From assembly GCA_964016985.1 (NCBI GenBank), contig OZ024831.1, forward strand, positions 21,752,609 through 21,816,608: a stretch of DNA of 64,000 nucleotides, in the 5' to 3' direction. Positions 33,289 through 45,500 of this stretch are shown piece by piece. The position numbers were made by a program, and so were the translations under genes. A model generated the notes under the pieces. The model ran no database searches and was not told where the DNA came from. It saw only the letters and a list, made by a program, of their open reading frames with translations. This stretch comes from Anodontia alba. Lineage: Eukaryota; Mollusca; Bivalvia; Lucinida; Lucinidae. The first letter of the stretch is position 1. Each line of letters begins with the position of its first letter.

Positions 33289-33375
33289 AGTATTCGAGCT
33301 GAACATATTGGCCAAAGCTTCCAGAAATTGCTGTCATTATCAGGATCATAGCCAACCATTTTACCACCATGTTCG
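33289..33375 (-). CDS. Host gene 1, first coding exon with signal peptide
   Basis: ATG at 33,370 opens MVVK followed by the hydrophobic core WLAMILIMTAISGSFG, then QYVQLEY. This is a textbook signal peptide with likely cleavage after SFG. The donor GTATGT starts at 33,288 and leaves one T (phase 1), which matches the CT that begins the exon at 29,741. TTATTTTTCAG lies six bases upstream of the ATG, so a non-coding 5' exon may lie further right. The product is expected in the secretory pathway. The joined protein visible here is 77 residues; the rest is missing. Confidence 0.62.
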
Positions 33376-33525
33376 CTGAAAAATAAGAAAATGAATAAAT
33401 TCAACAATTCGGTATTGCCATAAAATAGTCTTCGAGATGATCCTCATTGGGTCCCAGACAACAAAACATACCCAAGGCAAACAGTTCTGCCCGGGCTTGT
33501 GTATAGTCATATTTTACGTCTATCA

Positions 33526-33632
33526 CCCAGCTAGCATTCTTTATAAATCTACAGCGGGCCGCTATCGGCCCGTCAGCTACCCTGACGGGCCGATAGCGGC
33601 CCGCTATAGATTCATAAAGAATGCTTACTGGG
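33526..33632. mobile_element. Palindromic MITE, CCCAGCTAGCATTC family
   Basis: The inverted arms run cccagctagcattctttata ... tgctta ctggg and pair almost completely (gcgggccgctatcggcccgt / acgggccgatagcggcccgc). It is 107 bp. Sister copies lie at 37,462-37,536 and 50,319-50,424. Confidence 0.8.
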
Positions 33633-33673
33633 CATGAATTGTCTCCGATTACAAAACAGTGTACACTGCATTT

Positions 33674-33918
33674 CCTAGTAGGCACATAACTTTTATACAA
33701 CGTCGCATTAACATCGATGCAACGTTATCGTCGCATTAATGTCGATGCAACGCCATGACGTCGCATCGATGGTAATGCGATCGCATGACGTTGCATCGAA
33801 GTTAATGTGATGTATACACATGATGTTGCATCGACGTAAACACGACGACGTTGTATGGCCGTCATAATGTTGCATCGACGTTAATGGGGCGTTGTATAAA
33901 CGCCATGTGCCCGCTGGG
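33674..33918. mobile_element. CCCAGCAGGCAC-type MITE, expanded
   Basis: The ends are cctagtaggcacataac and gccatgtgcccgctggg. The interior is several reiterated blocks of 'gcatcgacgttaatg' and 'acgtcgcattaatg' in both orientations, so it is about twice the length of the relatives at 29,049 and 51,639. Confidence 0.7.
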
Positions 33919-34146
33919 AATTTAATTTTTATAATTACTCTAACAATCATTACTGAAAATCAGTACAAAATGGCATTACCGTCAACTTGTATGAAATTAA
34001 GGAAACGTTATATGACATCAATGAACCATCAACCGTAATGCATGTGATTATTTCATGCATCACCATACGACAAATGGTTTTCAGTTTTGAAAGTTAACAC
34101 TGGCTTTGTCTTCCGCGTAACTGGTCAAATCTCCTAGCACATCCCA

Positions 34147-34265
34147 CCGAGCAAGCGTTAACCTCAATGACATTTAAATAGTGTCGCATTAACGTCGAGT
34201 CAACGTCATGATGACGTTGCATCGACGTTAATGCGACGGTGTTTAAAATTCATGTGCCCGCTTGG
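34147..34265. mobile_element. CCCAGCAGGCAC-type MITE, diverged
   Basis: The inverted repeat has centre caacgtcatgatgacgttg and ends ccgagcaagcg / gcccgcttgg. It is the most diverged of the four copies. Confidence 0.65.
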
Positions 34266-34949
34266 TTGTGTGCTTACATAATTGTGCGTTTGCACAATAC
34301 TCCAGGTGAGAAATGCGTGTGTGCGTGCGTGTTAACCTGTCTGCAGTTCTGACAGATGACTGATACATACCTTCTGATAAGAGAAGTGTCCAGATAAATA
34401 TATTTCTTATTTTATGTGAAAACGTGGATACTCATTGAAAGGACTCGCAGATGTGCTTCTAATGAGTACCACAATATATGTTTTCGTATAGAGGAAAAAT
34501 ATTTATACTTTTCGAATAACTAGATATGTGTGTTTGTAAAACACTATGCCCCCAATCATATGCTTGCCCCTAAAGGTGTGACAAGCATCCCCTACCTAAG
34601 CAAATCTTATCATATGTTTAAATTCCAACTCCTTATCCTTCTGTACATTTCGTTTCATAACATAACACCTAAGTTTCGTCTGACGTCAGAAGTTACACAC
34701 CGAGTCAGAAAATAGCAATACAGTGCTGACTTGTATGCTACTATCTGGGCACTTTTTGGGCATTGTAGGTCAGGCCCTTGTGCACCAGATGGGGAGATAC
34801 CAACACAGCCGAACTTATAACGCTTCGTGGGGACAAAGGGCACTTCCTAGTATGGATTTGCACACCACCTTATTACAGTACTAAGTTGGATGTAATGACA
34901 TATCCATACTCTTTGCAAACTTCCTTCGTATCATAATAAAATATATAAA
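34266..34949. other. Unassigned AT-rich stretch
   Basis: Short open frames occur on both strands but none has coding character or splice signals I trust. Nothing is recognised. Confidence 0.6.
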
Positions 34950-36590
34950 GCCCCCATAGCCATACAATTGTTCACAAGGTTGTTTATAACACTAATCCTA
35001 AGTCCAAAAGGACCATAAATTCAGTCAGGCTATGACGGTTCTCTAGACAGTTTGATCACAAGGTTGTTAATAATAAACTTTATGTTCTGTTCTACTCCAT
35101 TTAAGCCCAACTCCATCTAAAATTTATAGACCAGACTTAAAATTTAATTAAGTTATTCACTCATCATCCCCGTACCGCATACTAAATTTCAAGACCCTAG
35201 CTTTAACACTGATATATCGTGCTGACAAGGCCAAAAATTTCAAGACCCTAGCTTTAACACTGATATATTGTGCTGACAAGGCCAAAAATTCTCAGAATTT
35301 CAAAGGGCCACAATTCTGTCAATTTTATATGAAATTACCTCAAAATTTAATCAGGTAATCTACACATCATTTCTAATCAGCATATTGAAATTCAATATCC
35401 TAGCTGAGATACCTTTTTTTTTTTTTTTTTTTTTTTGGTGGGGGGGGGGGGGGGGGGGGGCGGGGCGGGAGCGGGGAATATCTAGCCTAGCTACTAGGCC
35501 AATATATAAGTATGTTTGTCACTTTTTTTTTTTTTTTTCATTAATATTCTACTTTTTGATTCACTGTTTAGCTAGTCTATGGGTGAACTTTTCTTCTGTG
35601 GTTGTCTCTGAAATATATAATAGAAATCCAGACCATATTATCTATAGACTAGCCACAGAGCTCAATAAGCCAATATATATATATATATATATATGTATAT
35701 TTCTAAGCCTTGGGCAAGGCTAGGGAATATCTTGCCAAGGTCAAAATGCCCAGAAACGCACAGGGGCATGAATACGTCAAGTTTTCACGGAATTCCTTCA
35801 AATTCTAATCATGTAGCCTATACATCATCTCTAATCAGCATTTCTAGCTTAGATACTCTTAGAGATATCCTGCTGACAAGATCAAAATGCTCAAAACTAC
35901 AAAGGGCAATAATTCTGTCAACATTTTACATAATTACCTCAAAATCGAATAAGGTAATCTATACATCATCCTCAATTAGCATTTAAAAATTCCATACTCT
36001 AGCTTAAATGCGTTTTTAGATATCTTGCTGACAAAGGCAAATTGCCCAGAAATACAAAGGGCCATAACTATGTCATTTTTTCTTGGAATTCCCTCAAAAT
36101 CTAATCAGATAATTTACACAACATCCCCAACCGGCATATAAAATTTCAAGACCTCAGCACAAATACTTTGAGAAATTTTGCTGACAAGGTCAAAATGTCC
36201 AGAACTGCTATGGGCCATAACTACGTCAAGTTTTCACGGAATTCCTTCGAAATCTAATAAAATTATTTACACATCGTCCCCAGTCAGCAAATAAAATTTC
36301 AAGACTTTAGCTTAAATAATTGTTTTAGATATCTTGCTGACAAGGTCAAAACGCCCAGAACAGCAAAGGGCCATAACTACGTCATTTTTATGGAATTCCA
36401 TCAAAATCTAACTCGGTAATCTACACACCATCCCCAATCAGCGTATAAAATTTCAAGACCTTAGCATAAATACTTTTTTGTTTTTGGAGATCTTGCTGAC
36501 AAGGTCAAAATGCCTAGAACTACAAAGGGCTATAACTATGTCAATTTTAGGGAATTCCCTCAAAATCTAATCAGGCAACTCTGAAAGTAC
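34950..36590. repeat. Degenerate tandem array, ~145-bp unit
   Basis: About nine diverged units share 'ttgctgacaaggtcaaaatg', 'cagaactacaaagggccata', 'tttcacggaattcc' and 'tcaaaatctaatc(a)g'. It is interrupted by a T22-G run at 35,403-35,466 and by an AT run near 35,670. It is followed by poly-A and a gacgaacggacg motif (36,694-36,752), so it may be the core of another pearl-like element. Confidence 0.75.
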
Positions 36591-36695
36591 AAATATGCCG
36601 AACAAGAAAACAATTAGGGTCAGCTAATTTTTTAGAGGGGAACCTATATAAAAAAATTGAAACCCTAGCATGCAGGGTTCTTCCGATATGGCACA

Positions 36696-36736
<41 letters not shown>

Positions 36737-37461
36737 AAGACGAACGGACGCAACGATGAAGGAAGGCAAAGCAATCTGCCGCACAAATTTCATTCAAAAT
36801 TGGGAGCATATAAAAAAACGCCTTATTTTGAGCACTGCATATTCGAGTGTAGGTCTGTTGAGTATGTGTGGTTGTTGATCAAGACACACAGATACAAGAA
36901 TATTTATTTCGCGTCGGTTTTGAGATATAAAACATTATTTTACATTAGCCTAAAGGCTGTTTTGCCGACAGAAGGCTACTATACCGACAGAACAAGAACC
37001 TAAAACAATACATGTAATAAAAGTAACAAAAAAAAAAAAGCATGCAATATCAGGACATACCTATTTGTTCTTTATCCCCAGGCTTTAGCGATGGTGATAC
37101 GGTGAATGCCTCCGTCCGTCCGTCCGTCACGCTATCTCAACTTGCTATATGACTTCCCCATGCGGTAAGCCCGTATGGTGGTAAAGGTGCGCGAGAGCAT
37201 CATTCGCTTTTGCAATGGCGTGCCATCAACTGTGCGATCTAGTTTAAGTTTGTTTGTTTTTTTGTTTGTTTTTTTGTTTGTTTTTTTGTTGTTGTTTTTT
37301 TGTTGTTGTTTTTTTTGTTTTTTTTTTTTTGTTTTTTTTTTTTTTGTTTTTTGTTTTTTTTGTTTTTTTTTTGTCTGTGCGTACTACACATGCTCAGATC
37401 GTAATGCGCATGCCAGAGTTGTCTGGTTATGCGCAGTTATTATATAGGTAAATAAACACTA
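36591..37461. other. Simple repeats and repeat debris
   Basis: Poly-A lies at 36,694-36,736, a (ccgt)n run at ~37,107-37,127, and a T-rich (gttt)n run at 37,245-37,373. The segment 'ttgctatatgacttccccat' at ~37,141 recurs near 49,376 and 40,248, so it is a dispersed repeat. No gene was found. Confidence 0.7.
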
Positions 37462-37536
37462 CCCAGCTTGCATTCTTTATAAATCTATAGCGGGCCGATA
37501 AAGGCCCGCTATAGATTTATAAAGAATGCTAGCTGG
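37462..37536. mobile_element. Palindromic MITE, CCCAGCTAGCATTC family, short form
   Basis: It is 75 bp and an almost perfect hairpin, with arms cccagcttgcattctttata and tataaagaatgctagctggg. It lacks the central block present in the 33,526 copy. Confidence 0.8.
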
Positions 37537-38014
37537 GCAGGTTATCTCTGGATCATAAGGAGATTAAGTGCTAGCCAGCGAACCCCAAGACTACGAGTTC
37601 GAACCTTCATCTGACTGCGGAGAACGCGGCGTTTGATCAGGGTCTACACTGTTTGCCACTCATCCAGCAATTTTAGACATATTAATGCGTAGCAACAAAG
37701 ACGTATTCAAATTTTAGGATAAGTATGGTGAAGAGTAAATGTGGCCAAATACTTAGGGTAAACCTCTCAGTGGGCATATATTCCTGTACCAAAAAAGGGT
37801 ACTTGGCAAACAGTGCAGTCCCAGATCATACGCCGCAGAACAAGGCGTTTGACCAGGGTCTTCACTGTTTGCAAATAGTTTAGCCATTTTTCTCGCGGAA
37901 TATCGAAATCACATAGCCTGATATACGTAAAACTGAAATTGGACTATTTCAAAGTTCAGTTTGGAATGGGTTGGCGACAAGTCACATGAACTTAGGATAA
38001 TTTAAAAAAATATA
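37537..38014. other. Dispersed repeat debris
   Basis: The motif 'aaggcgtttgaccagggtct' with 'cactgtttgc' appears twice (about 37,630 and 37,840), once slightly changed. Similar text is at 48,414-48,490. No coding sequence was recognised. Confidence 0.5.
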
Positions 38015-38345
38015 CAGTTGACTCTCGTTATCTCGACCTCGCTTATCTCGAATAACCGCTTATCTCGAAGTGAAAATCTGGTCCCTGCCTATACATGAAA
38101 ACCTAACAACAGATGGAAAATATTGTAGAAAAGAGGAGAAATTGCTCCTAAGGAGCAATTTCTCCTCTTTTCCACAATATTTTCAATATATCTCTAACTT
38201 CAAAAGTCCATTTACCTATCAGTTAGTTAAATGTGGTTAATCAAATTATTTTTTCCTCAATTCTACAAACCTGATATGTCGAACTACGGATATCTCGAAG
38301 TATTTCAGAGAGTCCCTTGGGATTCGAGATAACGAGAGTCGACTG
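38015..38345. mobile_element. pogo/Tigger-like MITE with TA duplication
   Basis: The TIRs are CAGTTGACTCTCGTTATCTC and GAGATAACGAGAGTCGACTG, flanked by TA on both sides (38,013-38,014 and 38,346-38,347). The length is 331 bp with no transposase. A second foldback (38,116-38,184) with perfect ~30-bp arms sits inside it and looks like a nested insertion. The Tc1/mariner-pogo assignment rests on the TIR style and TA target. Confidence 0.75.
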
Positions 38346-39727
38346 TATATGGCAAGTCTACTATCATTTTGCATGAGAATTGTACAGACTATGAAAATAC
38401 TGTTCGGACCAACCTGCGCACATTCATAATTGATCAGGTGTCTTTTCTTGCTTTCGGGTTAACAATAGAACAAGTTGAAAAGAGAAAAAAAATGGCAAAG
38501 AAAACTTACCAACAAAGAAATACGTCAGCCTAATCAAAGTAAATAACCAGACCCCGTCCAACTGTCTCAAGTATCATTTTAAATAGCCGCACAAGCATTG
38601 CATGATCCGCACGAGCATTGCACGTGCAGCGCACAAGCATTATGCGTACAATCAAATGTTTGACGAGCAAAACGAAGTTTTTCAACAAACCAAGGTGAAT
38701 AGATGGCAATATTATTCACGTGCAGTTAATGCAGGCATAATTTTATAAGGGTTTATACCAGATCGGGGGAAAAAGTAACTTGTTTTTACGCCGTTCCATG
38801 TCAGAGAGAGCAATTTTCAGCTGAAGCTGATGACTGTGTCGCAAGATTTAACCCTTTCATTATTGACTTTTGAAGTGGACTCTTTCATTCTTGACTTTGG
38901 ACGTGTCCACTGATGCAAATGGGGGTTTAATTCTAAAGTCAAAAATCAGAATGGCAAATAGCGTAGATCCTGATGAGGCGGCTCTATACGAGTCATCTCA
39001 TATGGATCTACACTGTTAGCATAAGTATTAATTTAGGTCTACAGGGCTGAAAGGTTTACCCCTGAAAGTGCCATGTAAAGTCAACTTTTAGCAGAAGTGC
39101 ATGGCCCACACTTTTGCCTCGTGTAACGAAATTGACACTGATGACTTGGTTTGCCAAGCCCATCGGCCAGAATGTGTATGCGAAAAATTATCAAAAATAT
39201 ATCTAACGGTTCAAGCGTTGTGGCCATTTTCGCTAACTGAGCCCGGACAGACGGACTCACAAGTCGATAACAGGACATACTCCAGAAGTCAGCCTTACAG
39301 TCGGTCGGTCGACTTTTCTGTGGGTCGTGCAGCTGACAACGCAGCAGACGACATTTTCATTTTTTTTTTCGGGAAAACAAAGCTTGCTTCATGTGATTCA
39401 TATGAAATTCCAAGCTCTTTTTTTTATTGAAAAATACAAACATTTTAATCACGGTATTCTAAAAAAACTACAGTACAAATATGTTCAATTACGGTGTCCT
39501 AAACTAACAACAATGCCAGGACCATATTTGTGGCGATGCTGCAGAAATAACACAAACATATGTGTAGCTGTAGTAACAGGAAAACGTATTTTATAGAGGT
39601 AACGTACGCGTGAATTTCTATGAAACCGTCACGAAAACATACCTATATAATTTTGACCCCCTTAAACCCCATTTTCATATAGTATAACTTGGGTTTACAG
39701 GAGTATACATTATTTTTCTTATTTCTG
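38346..39727. other. Intergenic, no gene recognised
   Basis: This holds a short stretch of 'gcacaagcattgcacgtgc' repeats near 38,590-38,640. The 109-codon plus-strand frame at 39,101 lacks recognisable domains and overlaps repeat-like text. I see no supported feature. Confidence 0.5.
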
Positions 39728-39900
39728 CTCAAAAACAGATTGTGGGTACTCGTTAGAACCGCCTCTGTGATTGTGGCACTCCCTGGACTTTTCTCTTACC
39801 TTTTTTTTCATATTTGGTGTTTGCTTTGTCTTTTTACGTTTGTGGCATGTAAACCTTTTAGTGTCTCCACCAAATAAAATCTTGAAAATCTTGAAAGTTA
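39728..39900 (+). repeat. SINE-like module with short tandem tail
   Basis: This contains gattgtggcactccctggac, cttttctcttacc and a T-run (shared with 27,811 and 45.2-45.7 kb). A further ~85 bases end in 'accaaataaaatcttgaaaa' + 'tcttgaaa', a short 9-bp tail duplication. It is the only one of the four copies on the plus strand. SINE status is an inference. Confidence 0.5.
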
Positions 39901-39996
39901 GAAATAAAAAAAAAACAAACTAGAAATGAGTTTGTAACACAATGGCCCCAACTAGGCTATATGCTTGTCCATACAAGATTCCAAAGGTGGAAATTA

Positions 39997-40172
39997 AGAA
40001 ATAAATTATTCCGAACCGTGCTCAAATGCCCAAGATAAAGCACAGTTGAGTTTGGGTTGTACCCATTTGAGCACGAGCGAGCGCAGCGAGCGAGTGTTCA
40101 AATGGGTACAACCCAAACTCAACTGTGCTTTATCTGCGGCATTTGAGCACGGTTCAGAATAATTTATTTCTT
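39997..40172. mobile_element. Large palindrome (MITE-like foldback)
   Basis: The arms of ~75 bp are aagaaataaattattccgaa ... and ... ttc(a)gaataatttatttctt. They meet at gcgagcgcagcgagcgag. The centre is slightly asymmetric. No TSD was identified. Confidence 0.75.
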
Positions 40173-41207
40173 TTCTAACACCCCTCACTGAGCGAATGTT
40201 TTGCATAAATGAGATTTGTATTGATTTTTATGATTATTTTTATTACCTGACTTCCCCATTTGGTAGTTGACGTCAACCATTAAGCATTACGTCACACGGT
40301 TACGTAGTTACAAGGTTCGATGACGAACATTCAAAATGGCGGATACTTGTGCGAATCAGCTGACGATGTAAAATATTAAAACGATGTAAAACATAAAAAC
40401 TTGTATCCTGTGTTCATGAAAGACTTGCAAATCGAATGAAATAGGAGTGCCGCGATGGACCTATGGAGGACAGATATAAAACAACAAAATAAGAATGTTA
40501 AGCGACACTTTTCAAGTTTTATTTGTCAACAAATACACGATGACAACAAGGAGTAAAACGAGTATATTTGAATGGTATAAACTGTAGAGGAACTCTTCAG
40601 GTAAAAAAAGTCAAAGAACTGCAATGTTCGTAGATAATTTTCTCTCTTACTAGATCTAATCTAATTTATAATGTATATGAATGTTTCGACCAATATTGTA
40701 AGCTTGCGTCCATAGTTACCAGGCACGCAACTTTCGCAACAGTAATATGATTGGTTTCCCGTTGATAGCGCGCGACGAAATTCCTATGCTCAAATGCCTT
40801 AGATAAACACGGCTAGAAATGTAAAGACAAATAAGGAACAACACAAGCAGGGGTGTTAGAAGTGCATATTTCAAACAAAATTAATCCGGTGATCTATTTA
40901 TTATCCCTAGACTGGCATACGCCAAAGTAATTAAGAAAACTCTACAATAAGGCATTGTCTCTCTGATACCAGCATGATAAAATTCAGTTTGAGCTAGATA
41001 GGAACAAAATAAAGAGGTTCGGACAAAGATAAGAAAGTACTGTCTATCAAGAGAAATAGACTTACAGAATGGACTGTAACCAGTCTATATCATCCCCAAT
41101 AGGCCCAATAAGGTCACCACATTAAAGGCCCTACCTCAAGTAAAAATTATTTTCTAGATATCTTCCTCACAATATTTTATTATGTCCCATAGCATACGCT
41201 CAGTCTT
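40173..41207. other. Repeat-derived stretch
   Basis: The inverted pair tctaacacccct (40,174-40,185) and aggggtgttaga (40,849-40,860) could bound a ~690-bp element. 'gctcaaatgcc' near 40,789 repeats the start of the palindrome at 40,020 in direct orientation. No gene was found. Confidence 0.45.
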
Positions 41208-41235
41208 ATTATCCCAGGACACCGGAGGACACCGG
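41208..41235. repeat. 28-bp inverted repeat end, partner at 52,259-52,286
   Basis: The left end reads attatcccaggacacc then two more 'ggacaccgg' units. The reverse complement of 52,259-52,286 matches it at 25 of 28 positions, and both are followed inwards by tttattta. It may be the two ends of one 11.1-kb element or two solo ends. Confidence 0.55.
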
Positions 41236-41435
41236 AAGACACCACAGGACACATTTATTTAGTGTTTAATCCCTTTCATTGAACAACAAAAATGCCTTAT
41301 GATGCTGAGAAAGTATAAAATAAACAAAATTTGGAAATTTCATTCCTCTAATATTAATAATAGTTACACAATACACTATATTCTCTTGTACTTATTATCG
41401 ATCGACAGTCCCCAAAACACAATTGATATTATAGG

Positions 41436-41850
41436 GATCAAACATGGTTTTTCATGCATTTTCATTCGCCAGGTCCCGTGGGAGGTGTTGAAAACCGAGG
41501 CCGAAGGGACCTGGCGAATGTTAATGCATTGAAAAAATATGTTCGATCGCTATTATTGCATAAAAACTGAAAACATTTGCTACATTTCGCGTTATTTCTT
41601 GCATTATTTTGTTTCGCCTTTTCACCGATGTCTCGCGAACGTAATTTCCACGGACAATGCTCGTTCTAGGACAGGCAGTACACATGTCGTAACGGCAGCA
41701 ATTCTGGGGCCCGGTACGAGCATACTGAAAGTTGCGTAGCCGTGCATTAACAGCGCGTGAATTGCCTTCTTAATACACGGCTTTTCGCCGGTTAATGCAC
41801 GGCTGTTAATAACGTGCGACACTGCTTTTTATGCAATAATGCTCGATAAT
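41436..41850. mobile_element. Foldback element with two arm pairs
   Basis: The inner arms are cattcgccaggtccc (41,463-41,477) and gggacctggcgaatg (41,506-41,520). The outer arms are attattgcataaaaa (~41,551) and tttttatgcaataat (~41,825). It is non-coding; family unknown. Confidence 0.55.
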
Positions 41851-42559
41851 GTTTAGAAGTTAAATGCATAAAAAATGGATAAAACTGTTAAATAAATATA
41901 ATTTGCAAGTATTTATCAATATGTTTTTATGTAAGGGACCTCAAATAAAGGATATGCTTCATTCTACATAATATGGAATACAGATAAATATGTAACCGTC
42001 ACCCCAGGACTTTTTGTTTGTTCATTTAATCATATTATTGTTTCCAAGGTAAACGAAAATTAAAGCTTACTATCTATCCATCAATCTGTCCCTATTTTTT
42101 CTTAAGATAACAGTTACCGATTATTTATTTACTTATTTATTTATTTATTCACAATATTTTTAAAAACACATTTAGCACATTCGCTATTCTACCACGTGGC
42201 CCTCTGTAAATCATATATACAACTTTAATAAATAGACACATACAAACACATGCACACAAACAAAATTATCACACTAGGTCTTTCAAACCAACTGCGTATC
42301 ATAAGCAATCCTCAGTCGAGAACCGAGCCCAAGGTACAGTTTACATGTGGCTGAGACCAATGTCCAAACAGCATGCACCGTCCCTCGAGCTCAGTGGTTG
42401 AGGACTGCCACACTAACAACCTAAAACAACCTAAAACTATGGCAGCTAAAATACCATTCTTAGCATATTTACATGTATAATTTAATAAATATGTGTGGGC
42501 GCATAAAATTTATTTGGAAAGACTTCACATTTAACAGTTTTAAACTAATTATTTCATGA

Positions 42560-45500
42560 TTAAATGTTAATATGATCTATCCCAATAAAATCGTTAAAGA
42601 ACATCTTTAAGACCATCTTTAAACAATTAAGAGATGTCGAATTTCTAACAGAGACCGGAAGCGAGTTCCATAGTCTTGGAGCTGAACATGTAAATGATTT
42701 GTCAAATAGAGAGGTACGTGACCTTGGAACCATCAATGTGTCATTAGCCGACGATCTCAGACTACGAGTTTGCGTCTTAGATAGTGGTCTTAACAAGTTT
42801 GTAATATATTCAGGGTTCGGCTATTTAGGGCTTTGTATGTTAGAACAGCTTTATTATGACAGTTGCTTGTGAATAGGTTGCCATCCTAGTTCCTGAAACA
42901 TTGCCAATGATGCCGATGATGGTGCAGTGTAGTCAGCATGCAGTATTATGCGGGCGGCGCGTTTTTGTAGTTTGAGAATTCGATCAAGATTGGTTGAGGA
43001 AGTACCTGAACATGTCATGAATCCATAGTCAATTAGAGGCATAATGTAACCCTGAGAGAATTTCTTAAGAGCGTCGGTTGTGACATAGGTATTTAACTGC
43101 CGTAAAAGCGATATTTTAAAAGAGAGTGCCGAACATAGATGATCTATATGAGGTAACCGCGTAAGCTTGTTATCAATATGAAGTCCGAAGAGTTTTCATT
43201 CAGTAACAGTTGTGATATCATGGTCGTCAATTTTCAAATTCAGTTGAGGCAAGTCGTGTAATTTTGCCGTGTACCACCATGCAAGTTGTTTTAATAAAAT
43301 GTATATGCATTTTATTTTGTCTGCCCCATGTTTTGGCGAAATCACCATCAATCTGTAAGTGATATTCAACAGTTGACAGTTTGTCGCTCTGTGTGTGTGG
43401 AACGTTGCATCATCAGCATAAAGGTCAGAAAAACAGAATTTTGTAAAGAGAGGTAGGTCGTTTATAAAAAAGTAAAAATAGTGTGGGTCCAAGCATAGAG
43501 CCCTGAAGCACCCCTGATTCGACTTCTGCAAAGTCGCATAGTCCTTTACCATTATTAATGGCTTGTTACGAACACTTAAATAGGATCTAAACCACCGTAC
43601 TGATTCATTACTAATTTGTATAACGTAAGCTTTTTCAATTGAATTGGGTGCTCTACAACGTTAAAAGCTTTACGAAAGTCTATAAATAATGAACCCACTA
43701 AGTCCAATTTATCAATGCAAGATATCCATTGATCTACGAGTTTAACTAAGGCGGTCTGACAGCTGTGCTTTTGACGAAAGTCGTTTCATGGATGAGTTTA
43801 TATTTGTTTAAATAAGCCATCAACTGGTTACTAACATGTTTTTCGAATATTTTGGAGATTGTGGGTAGGATTGAAATAGGATGGTAATTTGAGGGATCGG
43901 ACTTAGATTTATCTTTTGTAGATTGCAATTATTTGTGCGCATTTTAGTTGGCATGGAAATGTTCTTTAAGAGACACTTTTATAATAAGGGTATCTATTTT
44001 CGGAGACAGACTTTGGGTGGCGAGCTAGATTATTTTCGGGCCAAGACCATCCAGCCCAATGGCTTTAGAGCTGTGTAAAATACGTATATACGACGAGATC
44101 TGTTCTGTAGAAATAAAAGGAATTTTAAAATGGATATTATCGGGAACCTTATCATTCACAAATGCTTGAAGGTAATGTCTATGTCTTCTGTTTCAGAAGT
44201 TGTATTATCAAGTTTTTCGAGCTATTGAAGTAAAATACTCATTTAGCTTGACAGCAATAGTTTGGGAATCAGTGAACTGCTCACCATCAATGACTAATTC
44301 TTCTTGCAATGTATGATCAGAAGAATCGGAGCCATTATTAACAGATCTTAGATGTTTCCACATGGACATTATATCTTTTAAGTGTTCAAAAGAATTTGTG
44401 AAATATCTGCATTTAGCTTTACGAATCAAATACCTGGTTTGATTTCGATGACCTTTGTATTCGGCCCATTTCCTTAGACGTTTGCATTCATCTCTAGCTA
44501 TTCGCGATTGATCGATTTCAGGAGTGTACCAGTCGGGAAGACAACTTGACTTAACTCTGCGTAATTTTGTGGGAGCATGTTTATCAAGATGCTTACTAGT
44601 TATGGCGTGAAACTCCATAAAGTCTTCATCTATATCTTTTCAGTTGATTTCAAGGTTGTTAAGATCATAATTGAGATCTGCCAAGAACGAAGCTTCGTCA
44701 AAAGTTTTTAAGTAGCGATTAGAGGTTGTAATGTGTTCAGTTTTGTGAGTTTTTTAGTTAACTTTCCGTGTGAAACAACTGGAATTTGATCACTGACTGC
44801 ATACTGAGGCACAAAACATTCTATAATGTTTCCTACATCCGTAGTATAAACACGGTTAATAATGGTCAATGATGTTTGTTTAACGCGTGTGGATTCTTAA
44901 GTTGTGAGAGATCAAAGAGCTGTATAAAATTTAGCCATTTGCTATTTGAGCAAGACGCTGAAATCAATATTCAAATCTCCTATAAGAATGAACTCTAACC
45001 CAGTGGTCTGAGCAATAGATACCTCTCTTTCGAATAAATCTATCCATTCAGAACTAGAATCTGGTCGATAGACACTACATAAAAGGAATGGTTTCGAATT
45101 AGGAAGAGACACTTCAGACCAAATTGTTTCGATTTTAGCATTTTCAATGTCCTTTCGGCGTTTTATATTTAATGATTGTCTAAAATATAGTATCAAAAAA
45201 GGTAAGAGAAAAGTCCGGGGAGTGTCACAATCATAAACAGCAACTCTTCCCAAACATCAAGAGGAAGAGGAAACAGACAAAACCAAACAAGCGCCAAATC
45301 GAACAAACGCACGAAAAGCACTAAGATTAGCTCTCTCTTTCCCCAAGCGAGGTAGTCGCAATGCTCAAAGGACCGACAAACACAAGAACAAAACAACACC
45401 AGACAAACCTTAAAACAAATCGCCTCGCAGAATAGACCATAAAGCAACAAAAAGTAAGACTAACACCGGGACCACCGCCTTATAAAGGACAGTAGAATAA

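Noticed and set aside
35385..35723. 112-codon plus-strand frame
   Set aside because: It is composed mostly of poly-T/poly-G and AT runs, with no coding character.
39101..39430. 109-codon plus-strand frame
   Set aside because: It has no recognisable domain, a low-complexity end and no splice or promoter context.
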